DNA from: Manihot esculenta
Lineage: Eukaryota; Streptophyta; Magnoliopsida; Malpighiales; Euphorbiaceae
Assembly (NCBI RefSeq): GCF_001659605.2
Contig: NC_035162.2
Span: 4,421,248-4,485,247, forward strand
Length of the DNA stretch: 64,000 nucleotides
Direction: 5' to 3'
Shown: piece by piece, positions 1-13,000 of the stretch
Layout: each line of letters opens with the position of its first letter
How positions within the stretch are numbered: the first letter of the stretch is position 1
Position numbers and translations under genes: made by a program
Notes under the pieces: generated by a model
Databases searched by the model: none
Seen by the model: the letters and a program-made list of their open reading frames with translations, nothing else
Told to the model about the DNA's origin: nothing

Positions 1-69
1 CATGAATGCGATACAAACAAGGACTACAAAACACTAGAAGCAACCCACTTCCTCAGGACATTATCCCAG
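1..69 (+). other. Possible 3' part of a coding exon (gene mostly outside the window)
   Basis: Read from base 1, the first 69 bases form 23 open codons ending in Leu-Ser-Gln, followed directly by GTGAG, a good plant splice donor at 70-71. The composition is far less AT-rich than the DNA after it. I do not recognise the protein and see no convincing next exon in the following kilobases, so this may be chance. Strand and frame are inferred only from the donor and the open frame. Confidence 0.25.
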
Positions 70-3000
70 GTGAGAGCAAACTTGTCCCAAACTTCACAGG
101 TGTTTCCCAGAAGACGTTCTATTTTAATATTGATGTGTTTACAAAAGTTATTCTCCTATGTTTGGTTTCACAACTTTACTTCATCGGGTGTTTGGTCATT
201 AATTCTAGGAGAATGAATTTTCTTTTCTTTTCTTTTCTTTTCCTTTCATCTTATTTCCTTCATTATATCTTCAGTTCTGTATTAATAGTTTGATACTTGA
301 GAACTCTCCATAAAGTTCATATTTTCCATTTAAAGACTAGAATCACAGTGGTAGCTCTTTGTCCAGTACATAAACCTAATTAAGTAGTTACTGAAAAAAC
401 AAAGAGCTATTACTCTTATTGTGTTTAATCTGAAGAAATCGAGGAAAAGAAAAAGATTGAAGTCAAAAAATTGAAAGCCTAGACTTGCGACTAGCTTCAG
501 TTTCAAATGGACTCAAGATCCAACGAGATAATAATGGAAGGAATAGCAGCTTTAGATAGTCAAAAAATACTGAAAAGTTCCATAACATGAAAAGATATAT
601 GCAAATACTGTGGTCCAATGACAAAGGATGAGAAGGATTTTAGAAGCAGGTGCAAGGTAAAGTAGTTGGGACGTTGACTATAGTTATTTGGGGGAGAGAG
701 AGGGAAATCCAATTCTGAATTAGCGAAGAATTTCCAAATATGTCTTAACAATTATTAGTGAATGGTATTTGAACTGTTGTTCATTTAAATCGTTCGAGAA
801 AAAGCGATTAAATATATCGTATTCTAATATCATTTTTCTCTAATATTTATCGGGCATTCTCATCTATTTAGATCATAAATGTGAATATATAACTAGCGAT
901 AGTGTAACTAATTAAACTAAAACTAGTAATTAATCAACTAAAAGTGAAAATTCAATGATCTAAATATAAGTGGTTAGATTAGTGATATGGAACTGATTCC
1001 CAAACAAACTTTAATTACTTGCATAGTCTGATGCTTGAATTGCATAGAATAGTTTTTCTGTTGAAAGAGCTTGATTTCTTTGAATATTCATCTTGGCCAG
1101 AATGTGAATTAATTTATATATGAGCGTAGATTATATCATCTATTTAATTCGTTAGGGAGTATAAGTGTAATATATAAAAGAGAGTGAGAATTTCAATTCT
1201 ATATAATATACTTACTTTTTTATTATGTCTCTTCTAAGATAGTTTTTTTAGAATATTTTACGTATCGCCTTTCAATTTCTAACATTAAAGAAAATTTCAA
1301 CATTAAAAAATAATTTTAATGGTGTCAATATCAAGAATATTTACTAGTATATGAAATTAGATTCAGTAGGTTAAATATCACACATCTTATTTTACCAAAA
1401 TGTTGGACCTGCCACTCATACAATTAACCTAGCTCAAGACTAATATATATACCTCTCCTGGCGAGGTTATAGAAAATTGATGTGTTATTAACCCTAAACT
1501 AGCATGTAGGACTAACCAATTAACCTGTGAGAATGTCTTTAACAACAAGTGGATGATCTACAGAGATAGGACTGATCAGTAGACTAACTGACTCTCAGAA
1601 ACAATGTAGATTGGAGTCCTGATGATGATTTAGTGTATTAATTTGGCCAGTTTGTGCACTTGTGGATGATTTCTAGAGTACATGAACATCGTTCAGAAAG
1701 AGTTGATATTTTGAGTTCTATTGATATTGACTGGCAAACACACAACAGCACCTCTAAGTTTGGCTCGATGCATGAGCGCCGCCGTGAAGGCTGTAGCTTC
1801 TGGTGCAACAAACAATGAGGTTTTCAGCAATGAAACCCTATACTTGGCTATTTTTGCGGAGCAGTGCATAACTATTTCCTTTATATAAATGTAGCAAATG
1901 CCTTTTCTGCTATGGTTGTTTTTATTATTCTTCCCAAATGATCCAACCTTCTCAGCTTCAACAACAGCAACTACCTGTTCCTCACTTTCAATAAGGCAGA
2001 CAAGTTTGTGAGAACTCAAGCATTTATATATAATACGTCATTGTCATCCCATAAGCATTTGCAGAACCAACAACAATGAGATGGGTCGTGCATCGAGAGA
2101 AAAGAAACATGAAATTAAGCTTGAACACAGTGTTTGTGGCCTGTTGTATTATGAGCAATGGCGTGTTTTCCCGGCGAGATTGTAGCTCAGCTTCCGACCT
2201 TCAACTAACGAGAACGCTTCACCACACTATGCTTACGGAATCAAAAAGCTTATATTTCATTTTCTTTTAGGCTACCAATTTATTTAAAAATAATATATAT
2301 ATTTTTTATGCTCCATTGATTAATTTTTTCAAAGTTTTTTTTTTTTTAATTTATCGGTATGTTTATTTATTCATTTCAATACTAATTTTTTTTTCTCTAA
2401 AATCTGAAATTTATATACGATTCATATTTGAAATGAAATAAATTATATTAATTTATATAAATTTTTAAATAATACTCGCTCCATTCCATAATGTTTTCAC
2501 TTTAATTTTTCACACAACACAATATCTTTTATTAACTTTTCAATTATATCATCTTAATTAAATATATTAAATTTTATTAAATATTAAGAAATATTTTTAA
2601 AAATATTTAAAAATAAAATAAAAATAAAATTATAATAATTAATTTATATATTATTATAATCGAAATAAAAATAATAATAATTTAATGGTAATCAAGAAAA
2701 AAATAAATAAATAATATGGAACGGATAAAGAAAATTCAAACGATTTGTATCATTTCATCAATATTATAGCAAGGCATATATAGCCCTGAAAAAGAAAAAA
2801 CAAATATAAATGTAGAATTTTTAACGAATAATTATCGTATATTTCTATTGAATTTATAAGTGTTAAGAACAAGTGCCACTTTGATTTCTTTAACCTCTCA
2901 TTTAAAATGATTTATTTTATAAAAAAATTAAATGAATTCTTTTAAATCATGTAAAACTATATTTATTTTAAAATGAAAATTTTTAAATTAAAAAGTTAAA

Positions 3001-4380
3001 TTCTTTTATTTTAAAAGTAAAATTATTAAAAAAAATTAATTGAATTAAAGACTTGTAAATTTTTTTATTCTAAAAAGTAGGATAAAAATTTATTTTCATA
3101 TAAATGAAAAAAAAAAGCTTGGGTTATACTGAAAGCATGTGATACCGCATGCTATTTTTTTAATATAAATTTTATTAATTATATTTTTAAAAAAATAATG
3201 TAAGAGATTCAAATTGTTTCAAATCAGTAGTTCTCTCTTAAACATATACTTTATTTAGATAAAATATAAGAGAAAAAATAATAAAAAAAAGAAAATAAAT
3301 TATATTTTATCTCTTTTATTTGGAAAAACAATGGAAAAACAATGGATGAGAAAGAAAAAGTGAAAATGCCAATTTATCCTCATTGTATAATATATATAAT
3401 AATAAATAACAATAGAAATCTATGAATAATTATATAATATTTATGATTTTTAATATTTATCACAAAAAAAAAATAATAAAAATCCATAAATTGAATTGTG
3501 TTATAGTATTTTATCTCACAAATCCGCACTGTCAACGATGAAGGACAAAAAAATCAACAAAAACAAAAAGGGCATATGAGTAATTTTGCAACTCAAATGT
3601 CACTTTCCACTCTAATTTCTTATTTTCCTCCCAAAAAGGAGGGAAAATACGTGAAATAAAATAAAGACAATTTTCCTTTCCTTTATTTTCTCACCTCTAA
3701 CCAAACAAGGAAAATTGTCTTTTCATAATTATTTTTCTTTAATTATTTTCTCTTTTTTCACCTATGCTGTTAAAATTTAAAATATTAAATAAAAAAATTT
3801 AAAATAATATTAATATTTAAAGTATTTGTTAAAAATTTAAAATATAAAAATCAATGAGGAGAATTAATATAAGAAATAATTTTTTTAGCTAATACATGAA
3901 TACTATATCAATTTATTGCATAATTCAAAATAAAGTTTAATAAAACCTTTACTTAAAAAGAAATTACAATTATAAATAAAATTTTGAAAAACTATCGTAT
4001 TGAAATAAAATAACATTTATCACGCTTTCGAGTTAAATTTAACGTCCACTCAATCAGTACTATAAATAATAAGCTACACAGAAAATTCATGCAAAATAAA
4101 AGTTTCAGTCATTTTGAATTGAAAACTATTTCGCGAATATCCTGCAATCATGCAGTAGCATGCTATTCTTAACTAATAGAGTTAAACATATTGTTTTAAT
4201 TTATCATTAATTTTTTAAAATATTAAAAAATCTGAAAACTACTAACCACTAATTTATTTTTTAATTAGCGGCGGTCAGTAATTTCAATTTAATTATATAA
4301 TTTTCCAAGAAAATAAATAAATAGAAATGAGTGGGAGCCGGTGACATCTGTCAAGAATAAGGCGGACAATTGAAGTGAAG
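70..4380. other. AT-rich intergenic spacer
   Basis: No gene can be supported here. Around 1,693-2,019 a 108-codon minus-strand frame lies in a stretch of more balanced composition than its surroundings; it matches nothing I recognise and may be a gene relic. The segment 2,280-4,300 is extremely AT-rich, with homopolymer runs and short inverted repeats, the clearest at 3,663-3,722. Confidence 0.5.
3663..3722. repeat. Perfect 16-bp inverted repeat (hairpin)
   Basis: AAAGACAATTTTCCTT at 3,663-3,678 is the exact reverse complement of the bases at 3,707-3,722, with a 28-base spacer. It could be the core of a degraded miniature inverted-repeat element, but no target-site duplication was found. Confidence 0.5.
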
Positions 4381-4616
4381 GGACGCTTATTTTTTCACCC
4401 CCCACAGGTCCTTCAAACGATTCTCTTTCTCCGGAAACAGACCTCAAATCTCACCTTCTTTTGATTCCTCGGGGTTTTACTTCGATTTAAACCCTAGTTT
4501 CCATTCTATATTCGCGCACAATACCCTAATTAACCTTTCTTTTCTCAACATTTTTCATATACTCCCTCGCCAGGGTTCTTTTGGTGATCGATTGCTCCGA
4601 GATCCGTTTCTTTGTG

Positions 4617-5104
4617 GTACGTTCTTTTTTTTTTTTTTAATGATCATTCAGCGTTCTGTTACGTTTCGAAACCTTAGAATGTAAGCGGTAAGCATTCAGC
4701 TAGTTTTGGTTTGCTTTTATTTAGGGTGTACTTGAATTTTCATTGGGTTGCTAGGAAATCGGAAGAATTTGATTTAAATTTAGCAATTACCTATGTTTGT
4801 TTTAGTGGTATATATGTAGGTTTTTAATTGGTAGAATGGCTCTGCTTATATAACGTTGAAGTTCTTGCAAGTTGTTGTATATATCAGTTGCATAGACTTT
4901 TCTTTCCTCTTTCATTTGTGATGTCCCATGTTGCCTGATTAATGTTTTCATCTCTACTTTTCATGGTCTTGTTGGATCCTTCACATAACTGAAAATTAGA
5001 GACTTGGTGTGGTAATTTTCATTTTAGATTTCACTTACAATTTAGTTGAAGAATTTAAGATTCCAAATTGTTGATTTCCTTTTATTATCCTACATTACTT
5101 TCAG
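4617..5104 (+). other. Probable 5'-UTR intron of the TAF8-like gene
   Basis: A leader-like segment, less AT-rich than the DNA upstream, ends at 4,616 before GTACGT. A pyrimidine-rich acceptor ending TTTCAG is at 5,095-5,104. The T-rich composition between them is typical of plant introns. The coding frame starts about 100 bases after the acceptor. Confidence 0.45.
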
Positions 5105-5204
5105 CAACCAGACAGGTTATCAGCAATGAATAGGTGATTTATGGCCGAGAGAATGGTACTTTTGCATGTTCTATCTCAGCGCGAAGTTATACGAGGTGTT
5201 GAAT

Positions 5205-6352
5205 ATGAGCCATGGAGGCGGGGAGAGTGGAAGAGTGCATGAAAAATCAGAACATGCAAAGAGAAAATCTGGTGCAAGTGGTGATGAATTCGTCCAAGCA
5301 ATTTCAAAGATTGCTGTAGCACAAATTTGTGAGAGTGCTGGGTTTCAGACATTTCAGCAGTCTGCTCTTGAAATACTATCTGATATCACCATTCAGTATA
5401 TGAGAAATCTAGGAAAGCTTGCCCAATCCTTTGCAAATTCAGCGGGCAGAACAAAGGGTAATGCTCTTGATGTTATTCAATTCAAGGATTGGAAGAGTTG
5501 GGTTCTTCACAGGGGATTGCTGATGCTTCTGATATTGATCATTGTATTGCAAGTTCAGGTACAGTTACAGAACTTGTTAAGTATTTTAGTGAAGTAGAGG
5601 ACATCCTATTTGCCTACTCTATTCCTTTTTTCCCTGTTGCTAGAGAATGGAAGCCAGTTTCAAATTTTCTGCAAGTTGGTGAGGGGCCTCCTGTGGAGCA
5701 CATTCCAGCTTGGCTACCTGCATATCCTGATCCTCAAACTTATCTTCAGTTGCCCATGGAGAATGAAGGGGCCACTGATTGTGGCACACATAAGTTTGAG
5801 GTGGCTGGGCTGCATAAAAAGACTGATTGGTTCTACTAAACTTGCAGAATTTTACTGGTAATCAGTCTGGGGGTCTTTCATCTTTTGCACCTGTTGATGG
5901 TATTGAAGCAAAATTATCAGTTGAAGGTAACCCATTTCTCGCGGCTCCATTACATTTTGGAGAGAAGGAAGTTTCTCATGTTGTTCTGCCAGCTAAGCTT
6001 TCAAATGAATCTGCTTTGAGAAATCATATCGATCAAAATGGTCTTCTGGTTAATCATGTGTCTGTGCTCAACACATTTGCTCCAGCAATTGAAGCAACGA
6101 AGAGCAGGTTAAGTGATTCTGAGGAAGGTCAGAAGAAGGTTCTTTTGGATCAAAGACGTGCTGTTGAATTTAAGATTGGTGTTGGCAAGAAGTCCTTGGG
6201 TATAGCACTAGAATTGAGCTCACAGAATAAGGGTCTTGAGAAGATCAGCTCATGGTCTGGAAAGGATGGTGAGAAGGATGACAAAAAAAAAAGAGGGCTG
6301 AAAAATTCTGAAACAATCTATAGATAACACACGGAAAACAGCTCAATTGTAA
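5205..6352 (+). pseudogene. TAF8-like: TAF8-like gene (TFIID subunit, histone-fold) disrupted by frameshifts
   Basis: The likely start is the ATG at 5,205 (MSHGGGESGRVHEKSE); an in-frame ATG lies upstream at 5,166. The first frame (to about 5,487) encodes the bromo-associated histone fold, with ISKIAVAQICESAGFQ and ALEILSDITIQYMRNLGK. The protein then continues in another frame, from LEELGSSQGIADASDIDHC to the TAF8 C-terminal signature VEHIPAWLPAYPDPQTY, and stops at 5,839. It resumes in the third frame from LLNLQN (about 5,833) to 6,327. A further net one-base shift near 6,290-6,315 is needed to reach the expected ending KTAQL and a stop at 6,350-6,352. In the family this is one uninterrupted coding exon, as far as I recall. 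TAF8 bridges TFIID lobes in the nucleus; this copy could make only a short histone-fold fragment. Decay or assembly indels could both explain the breaks. Confidence 0.8.
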
Positions 6353-7179
6353 ATTATGTTTTGTTAGAATCTGTATACTTGTTTAGGAAACTAGCAGCAG
6401 AAGCTGGTTCCAGGTAGTTGAAGTCAGGGCTTGTGGCTGCCAGTATATTGGTTTAAAAGGGGATTACAGACTGTGATAGGGACTGTTCCCACTTTAACAA
6501 GTTTTAGAGGTATGTGATTGTGAATGTTGATTTGTCAGCATAAACCCTTGTTAGTGAATGGTTCTTTTTATTTGAAATTCTTGTTTCTTCTTTTGTGCTT
6601 TGTTTCTGAAGTAGGACATGATATTACCATTTTTCTGCTTGCACTATCTTTGCTCAACATAAGGCAAAAATATCATGGTATGGTGTGTGGTGTGTTAAAT
6701 GTATTGTTATTGAAGGTAGATACTTTTTTATAAGCATATTCTTAGTGTTTGCAGTGGGTCTGGTTGGAAAATGAGTGCCATAACTTTCTGAACTTTCGTA
6801 ATTGCTTGTTGATTATTGTACATGATTTAGTAGCCTAGTGTTCATGATCAATAATTTATGCATCTTTAGGCTTCTCAGCTTGGATTTCTATTGCCTTTAT
6901 CCATAACGGGACAATTGTTGGTACTCAGAAGTTGGAAGTCCAAAAAATTTGCAAGCGCCTGGTTACTTGTATTGTATGTGGCAGTGAAATCTTTAGTAGT
7001 CAACTTTTTGAGAATAAATGCAATAATGGAGAGAAAAGCAGTATATATACAAGTTAGAATGTGGTTATGCAGTTACTGGAATTTTTGGTTTTCCTGCTGT
7101 GTTTTAATTCTAGAAGTTTTACAAAAGTTCATCCAGTCGTTGTCTTAACAGGGTTCTCTTGGATTACTTTAGTAGTTTA

Positions 7180-7246
<67 letters not shown>

Positions 7247-8890
7247 CCTTAATTGACCTCAGTTTTGTTTATTGAGGATGCCTTATTGTCTTACTTATAC
7301 TTGCCTTTTCTGCTTCATTAATGAAATTCTCTTTTAAAGGGGTGTTGTTTGGACTGACCTGTAATGCCCTTCAGGTGTCCAGTTTTGTAAATGTATTCTA
7401 CTGGAACATCTCCATCAATAAAGCACGCATAATTTGATAATTGAAGTGTCAAATCCAGCAGGTCATTACCGTAAGGTTTGAAAGTCCATTGGATTATCAA
7501 TATGAGGTACTTAACCTGTCGCACTAGCTTTTACATGGTGAATAAAATTTTGAACTTGGAAAAGGGTGGTTTGTTGGGTAAAAAGATCTGAGTCATTAGA
7601 TTGCCAGGTTTTCCTTTCTCTTCCCTCCTTTTTTCCTGGAAAATTTTTAATCTCTGATAAAATGTCTTTAGTCGTTTGTCAAATGTTGTTATTGTTAGAT
7701 GTTAATAATTAATTGTGGGAAGGGAAGTAGGGAACTCTCTTTTTCTTTTCCTTCCTCTACAAGTTATGATCTCATGGGAAATGCACAAGGTAAATATTTT
7801 TCAGCATTTTTCTTTAAAAGTTGACATGCAAAGATGGCTTTGTTTGATTTGTCTTTATATGTGTATGTGTGTGCGCATGCGTGTGTTTTTCCCCTCTTTA
7901 CATCTAGCTTCACTCTCTTCCCTATCTTATTCTTATTTTAGCGTCTTTGTTCTAATTAAAATGGAGTTCATAAATAGAACAAGCTAACATGGCTATAAAT
8001 GATTAACTCCTTTGGTTAATTGAATATGGAGAAGATTTCAATTGGACTTGCACATTTAAGTTAAGGAATGACTTGCAAGCGCATCCCCGATGAATGATGC
8101 AATACGGATTTGGGATTCATTTAGTAGTGCTATAATTGGTGCGGCTTGTTTCTGAATGTGAAGCACGAGGTAAAGAAGCATCCATCGTTGACAGTTTTGA
8201 GTATTTTGAAAATTGTGCTATCTCTTGTTTAATTCCAGCAGTAATAGTGAGCTGATGTCTGTTTTTATTCCTTTATTTTTTTTCAGCAGTTAGAGAATAA
8301 CTTGGGAATCTTGTCACTTACTGATGAACTCGTTTTCATGGAACTACTTGGACCCTTTATGTTTAGAAGTCCTAGTGTCCAACATCTTACAGTTTTTTTA
8401 ATTCATGAAACATCCAACAACTTAATGATGTTCCCCTGAAAATAAATAGAAAGAGCTCGTTAAGATCCCTAATGTTTGGAGGATTTTTTTTTTAAAAAAA
8501 AAAACTATTTGTATTGCTCTGCTCTTCCAAAGCTGGCACTTTGGTGGTTGAAAGTTGTTAACAGTCTGGGCTTTGAGGTACCATGCTATGGATTTTCTCT
8601 AGACTTTACACATTGACATCCAAAATTCGGCTATACATCTTGCAATTTTAAAATTTAATTGTTGCCTTTAAATGGTTACATATAGAATGTTTTAATCACT
8701 TTATACATTTTTAATTGATGGTAGCCTGAATTTTTTAAAAAAATAAATGAAAAGGAAATGAAAGAAAGTGTATACTATAATCAAATCTCACGGTGGTTTT
8801 TAGTAAATTTCCAAAAATAATTTCATGATTCAATTATTAATTTCAGTAGCTAAGGAATAAAATTTTGTATTAAAAATGATTAATAACTAA
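6353..8890. other. Spacer and 3' flank of the TAF8-like gene
   Basis: The first few hundred bases may be 3' UTR of the disrupted TAF8-like gene. No further coding frame could be supported. A compound microsatellite lies at 7,182-7,241. Confidence 0.4.
7182..7241. repeat. Compound microsatellite (TC)n(TA)n
   Basis: About ten TC units (7,182-7,201) run directly into about twenty TA units (7,202-7,241). A candidate length-polymorphic marker. Confidence 0.95.
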
Positions 8891-8906
8891 AGAATGAGCC
8901 ATGAGT

Positions 8907-9110
8907 GTCAACGAGGAGGTAGCCTAGTTGGTCTTCCTTCTTCATCTTTAAGGTGAAAAGAGGTGGGAGGTCTCAAGTTTTAGCATTCTCATCTATTTAT
9001 TTTGAGATTATTCACTTCTATGGTGAGAAAGAGAGGACTACCTGCCATTATATAGCCCACTAGTTGTCATTGGGTCTCCACTGGATGCAAAAAAAGAATG
9101 AATCATGCGT
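8907..9110 (+). mobile_element. tRNA-derived SINE with target-site duplication
   Basis: The element has an internal RNA polymerase III promoter. The A box TAGCCTAGTTGG (8,920-8,931) fits TRGCNNAGYNGG exactly. About 37 bases on is a B-box-like GGTCTCAAGTTTTAG (8,969-8,983), as in plant SINEs. It ends near an A-rich tail at 9,089-9,098. Flanking copies AATGAGCCATGAGT (8,893-8,906) and AATGAACCATGAGT (9,111-9,124) differ at one base and are the likely target-site duplication. No coding capacity, as expected; it would depend on LINE enzymes in trans. The decayed B box suggests an old insertion. Confidence 0.75.
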
Positions 9111-10028
9111 AATGAACCATGAGTTGATGGTGCATTACAAGGACTTGCTTCCAACCAATTTGTTTACCTTTTATCTTTTGAGCCTCACAGTAAATTGTCA
9201 TTATTGATGTGTGATTAAAAATATGAACTGGAGTGATAACCAATCAAAATTTTTGTGGCTTGTTTCTGTAGAATTTATAAACCATTTGTTTAAAAACTGC
9301 ATATGCATATATCAAAATCTCATTTCAACTAAGAGATAGTAACAAGTTTTGCTCCTTCCCTACCAATATAATATTGTATCACCTTACACCATAAATTACT
9401 GCCATGCATGTATGCTAGCTTGATGAATGATCTTACTCTTCTTAGATGCTGAAAGCCAAGGAGCAATGATAAAGGCTTGAGGAGCAGCATACTCTCTACT
9501 TGTGAGCCTGTGGGCATTTATGTTTCTTTATCTTTGATTTGTCAGCTTAAAGATGCAAATTGGTATCATTACTAATAATTAGCAATGATTGCATTGGTAT
9601 TCCATTGTGAACATAGAAGTATAATTTTCCAGTGCATTACAATTAATGTTATTTTGATGTGTTTCGCTTTCAAAACTAATTTTTATTTGTTAGACTAGTG
9701 CAGCTTAGCGCATATTATGTTTGCTCTGAAACTATATGCTGCTGGCTGACTACAGCTTGTCTATGCATGTAAATGAAACGATATGGTGTGCCATGTTTTA
9801 GTGGGAGCAAGATGTGTCCAACACTGGGAAGTTAAGGTATTTATCATGTATTTATTGGAATTTGAACTTGTGTTATGGTTGCTTGAACATATACATGCTA
9901 GAACTAATTTTTGCTCAATAGCTTATTTTGATTTACGCTATAAGTGATAAAATTAAAACAGTCCTCCATATTTGAAGAACAGAGAGGGAGAGACTGAATG
10001 GTCATGTCTAAACAATTCTATGAAAGTA

Positions 10029-13000
10029 CTACTTGGAAAACAGTTGCCTGCAATACCCACCAGATGGCACTCGTAGACTAATGGCTTCGCCGGTCACAAC
10101 CTCGCTTATTAGATCTTTAAATATCAGTCGCTCAACATCCAGAACTAGCCATGGAATTTCACTTGTACAAGTTGTCCAATGTGTTGACTGATGCATTAAA
10201 TCTGCCTGTAATATGTCTCTCAAACTGTCATTCTCATCATCTAAGCTGCAGCTTGAGGCATTCCCTTGCATCCTGTCCACCTCTGAGCATAATTCCCCCA
10301 AAAGCTGCTGTCCTCTTGATCTTTTGTCTGCCAGCATATTTGGTGAATGCCAATGCCTCGAGTAACTTTCCAGACGTAATTTGTGGGCCAGAATTTCATT
10401 CACTGCATCAAATACAAGTTTCCTTTTGACTTTGATATGATTTTCTGACTGGAAAGTCTTTGTTTTGCTCTCTTTATCATTTGAATGCATGACGTTTGAC
10501 TTAGCTTGTTCCAGGGCTAGGAATAGATGAGGGTTCACTGGGTAGCCTGTTTGTTGCAGGTGAATGGTTGTAAAAGTAGATTCAAAATCTTCAAGAAGGC
10601 CTGATGCTAATAGGATTTCTGAGATGTATTTATGGTCTGGATTTGTGCTATTGTAGTGGGGTGTAATCTCATCAATGATGGGTTCGTCTTGAGCAGATAA
10701 CAGCTGCGTAAGATTCTGAATTAAAGGATGGATGTCCTCTGATTTCCGGTGATTGATCACAAGTTGGAAACTGGAGTTTATGCTGCTGGAAGAGTGATTT
10801 ATGTCCCCAGAATTCCACTCAATCTCATCTTCTGTAGAAAGAAGAATTGGGAATCACAAATAATGCATTTTGCAATAAATAAATCTGTAAGACTCTCTCT
10901 CAGACTCACAGGCGAATAGTTTCTAGTCATTTACATATATTTGGCATATCTGCATGGTTCTTACCATAAAGTTCTCTCTTTCTTTTCTTTTTTTTTTTTT
11001 TTCATTTATTTTGTTGAAATATGAACTTATAGCTGTACCAGAGTACTGTTTATCTTTTTCCCACGGAAGATGATTATTATATCATCTGGAAAGTGTTAAT
11101 CATCTTAAATCAGGTCTTAGTAACTATTAAAAGAGGAACTTGGATCCTCACCTTTGAAGGCAATTGGTTTCTTCTTAATGGGAGATGGCAAGTCATCACT
11201 ATAGAATGTTGCATCAAGAACAGACACTGGACTTGGTTGTTCTGAGGAAGCTGATGCTGGTTCAGTAATTGATCTCCCTTTCATTGATCTTGCTACCGTT
11301 TTCTGCATGAAGAGAAAATGAATATGTCAACAAGAAAGTATAAATGATATGCAGATGATGAATAAGAGGAAGAGAACGTACTTTTTGTCTCAGGTGAGCT
11401 TGCTGGATAAAGTTGTTATTGATCTTATTTGTTTTATCAGTGCTTGAGACTTCTTCATCGATTTGTGAGGCCAAGCTAATTGTGCTCTCAGATTGCAGAG
11501 AAATTGTGTCCCCTTGGTGGCTTAAATCCCTAGCATAACTACCAATATCACTCAATTCATCATCACTTGGCAGATTTGCAGATTTTGGTCTCATTTTGTC
11601 GCGAGGGGAACCTGATTCTGTAGTCTGTCTACCGGATTGCCTTTGTGCCCTGATTGAATCTGATGATCGTGTTGTTGGACGGGGTTGCTTCTCTAACCCA
11701 ACCTTTTTCTTTATCTGTCTACTTCCCAAGCTCTTACATGAGTCCTCTTTAGCAGTGGACTGAGGGTCTCTTGAAGTGTTTGGCTGCCTTGTCATTCTGA
11801 TAGCTGTGCTTTTATCCATTGAACGAGAGGGTAGACTGGATCGTTCCCTAAGATGGCCGGCTTTGGGAGTTAGAGCTTTAGCAGTCTGTTTGTCAATTGA
11901 TTCCCTTCTGCCATCTTCAGAGCCAGCAATTTGGAGGTCATGCAGAACTGAAGAACTTTGAGTTGGGCTTACTGATGAAGCAGGATTACTGGCTTTGATG
12001 AGTTTAGCAGGTTTCATAATCACGATTGGAGATTTATCGCTCTTTGGTGAACTGGTCCCCCTGGTAAGGTTGGAAATTGGGCTATTGCTCTGGACGTTGT
12101 GCTGATTTGGTAACTTTGAATTCTGATGAACACTGGTGTTAGTGCTTGCCTGAGTTCCTAACTTCCTACCTTCATTTTTGGTCTCTAGAATCTCTTTTGT
12201 CTTTTGCATTGCTTCAAGAATTTGTTTAAGAGCTCTGAGATCTGCTCCTGACCCTTTAAACTCAAGTTGTGCCAACTTTTTCTCTATTTCGCCATAGACA
12301 GAGAGAGTGGTGTTTGGAGCGTTTGGTGGAGTTAACCGACCCTTCAAAGCTGTTGTTTCAGAACCCTTGCTTCCATCTGGCTGCCTCCATGGTGCTGTTT
12401 CTATTGGAAACTTTGAATTTGGGATTTGCTTCTTAACTGAATCAACATGTCTCAACCTGGGTGAGATAGGTTCCTTGTGAAGGTTTCTTGGGGAGCCAGG
12501 AATTTGATTTTGCTTGTTCTCATTAGTGGTCCTTGATGATCCGAGGAATGAATTCTTTTCAACATCGGGGTGTGTTTTTATTTGTCTTGTCTGATTCCCA
12601 TCGGCTGACATGGAACCTGGGAGAACTTCCAATCCCATTAACTTGGCCACAACGTTGGACAGTCTGGTATGGCTCTCTGGTTCTTGTTGGTTTAAGATAT
12701 TGCTGAGGTTCCTGTCCCCCCTCTTCAGATCTCCTATAGGATCACTTGATTTCAATTCAGTGGTGGAACCGCTCACGGATCCTGCTCTGCTATCCAATGA
12801 TAGCCTTGGCAGCTCCTTGAGCTTTATTGTGGATTTGTATGCTTCTCTTGATTCCCTTCCATCACAAGATAACCGTCGAGCATCCTTCAGTCCAGAAGTT
12901 GATGACACAACCTTCTCTTCACTGGATTTCCGAGGTTTCTCCTGAAGCTTATGAAGAACTTGAGATGATTCCTTTAGACCTGAAACTTTGGTGTTTACAA

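Noticed and set aside
480..680. Possible BED-type zinc finger exon (Cys-Lys-Tyr-Cys in one frame)
   Set aside because: Only a few residues fit, with no His pair or continuous frame, so a transposase relic cannot be claimed.
12610..12945. Plus-strand frame of 111 codons opposite LONGIFOLIA
   Set aside because: It is antisense shadow of the long coding exon; its content mirrors the low-complexity Ser/Leu codons of that exon.
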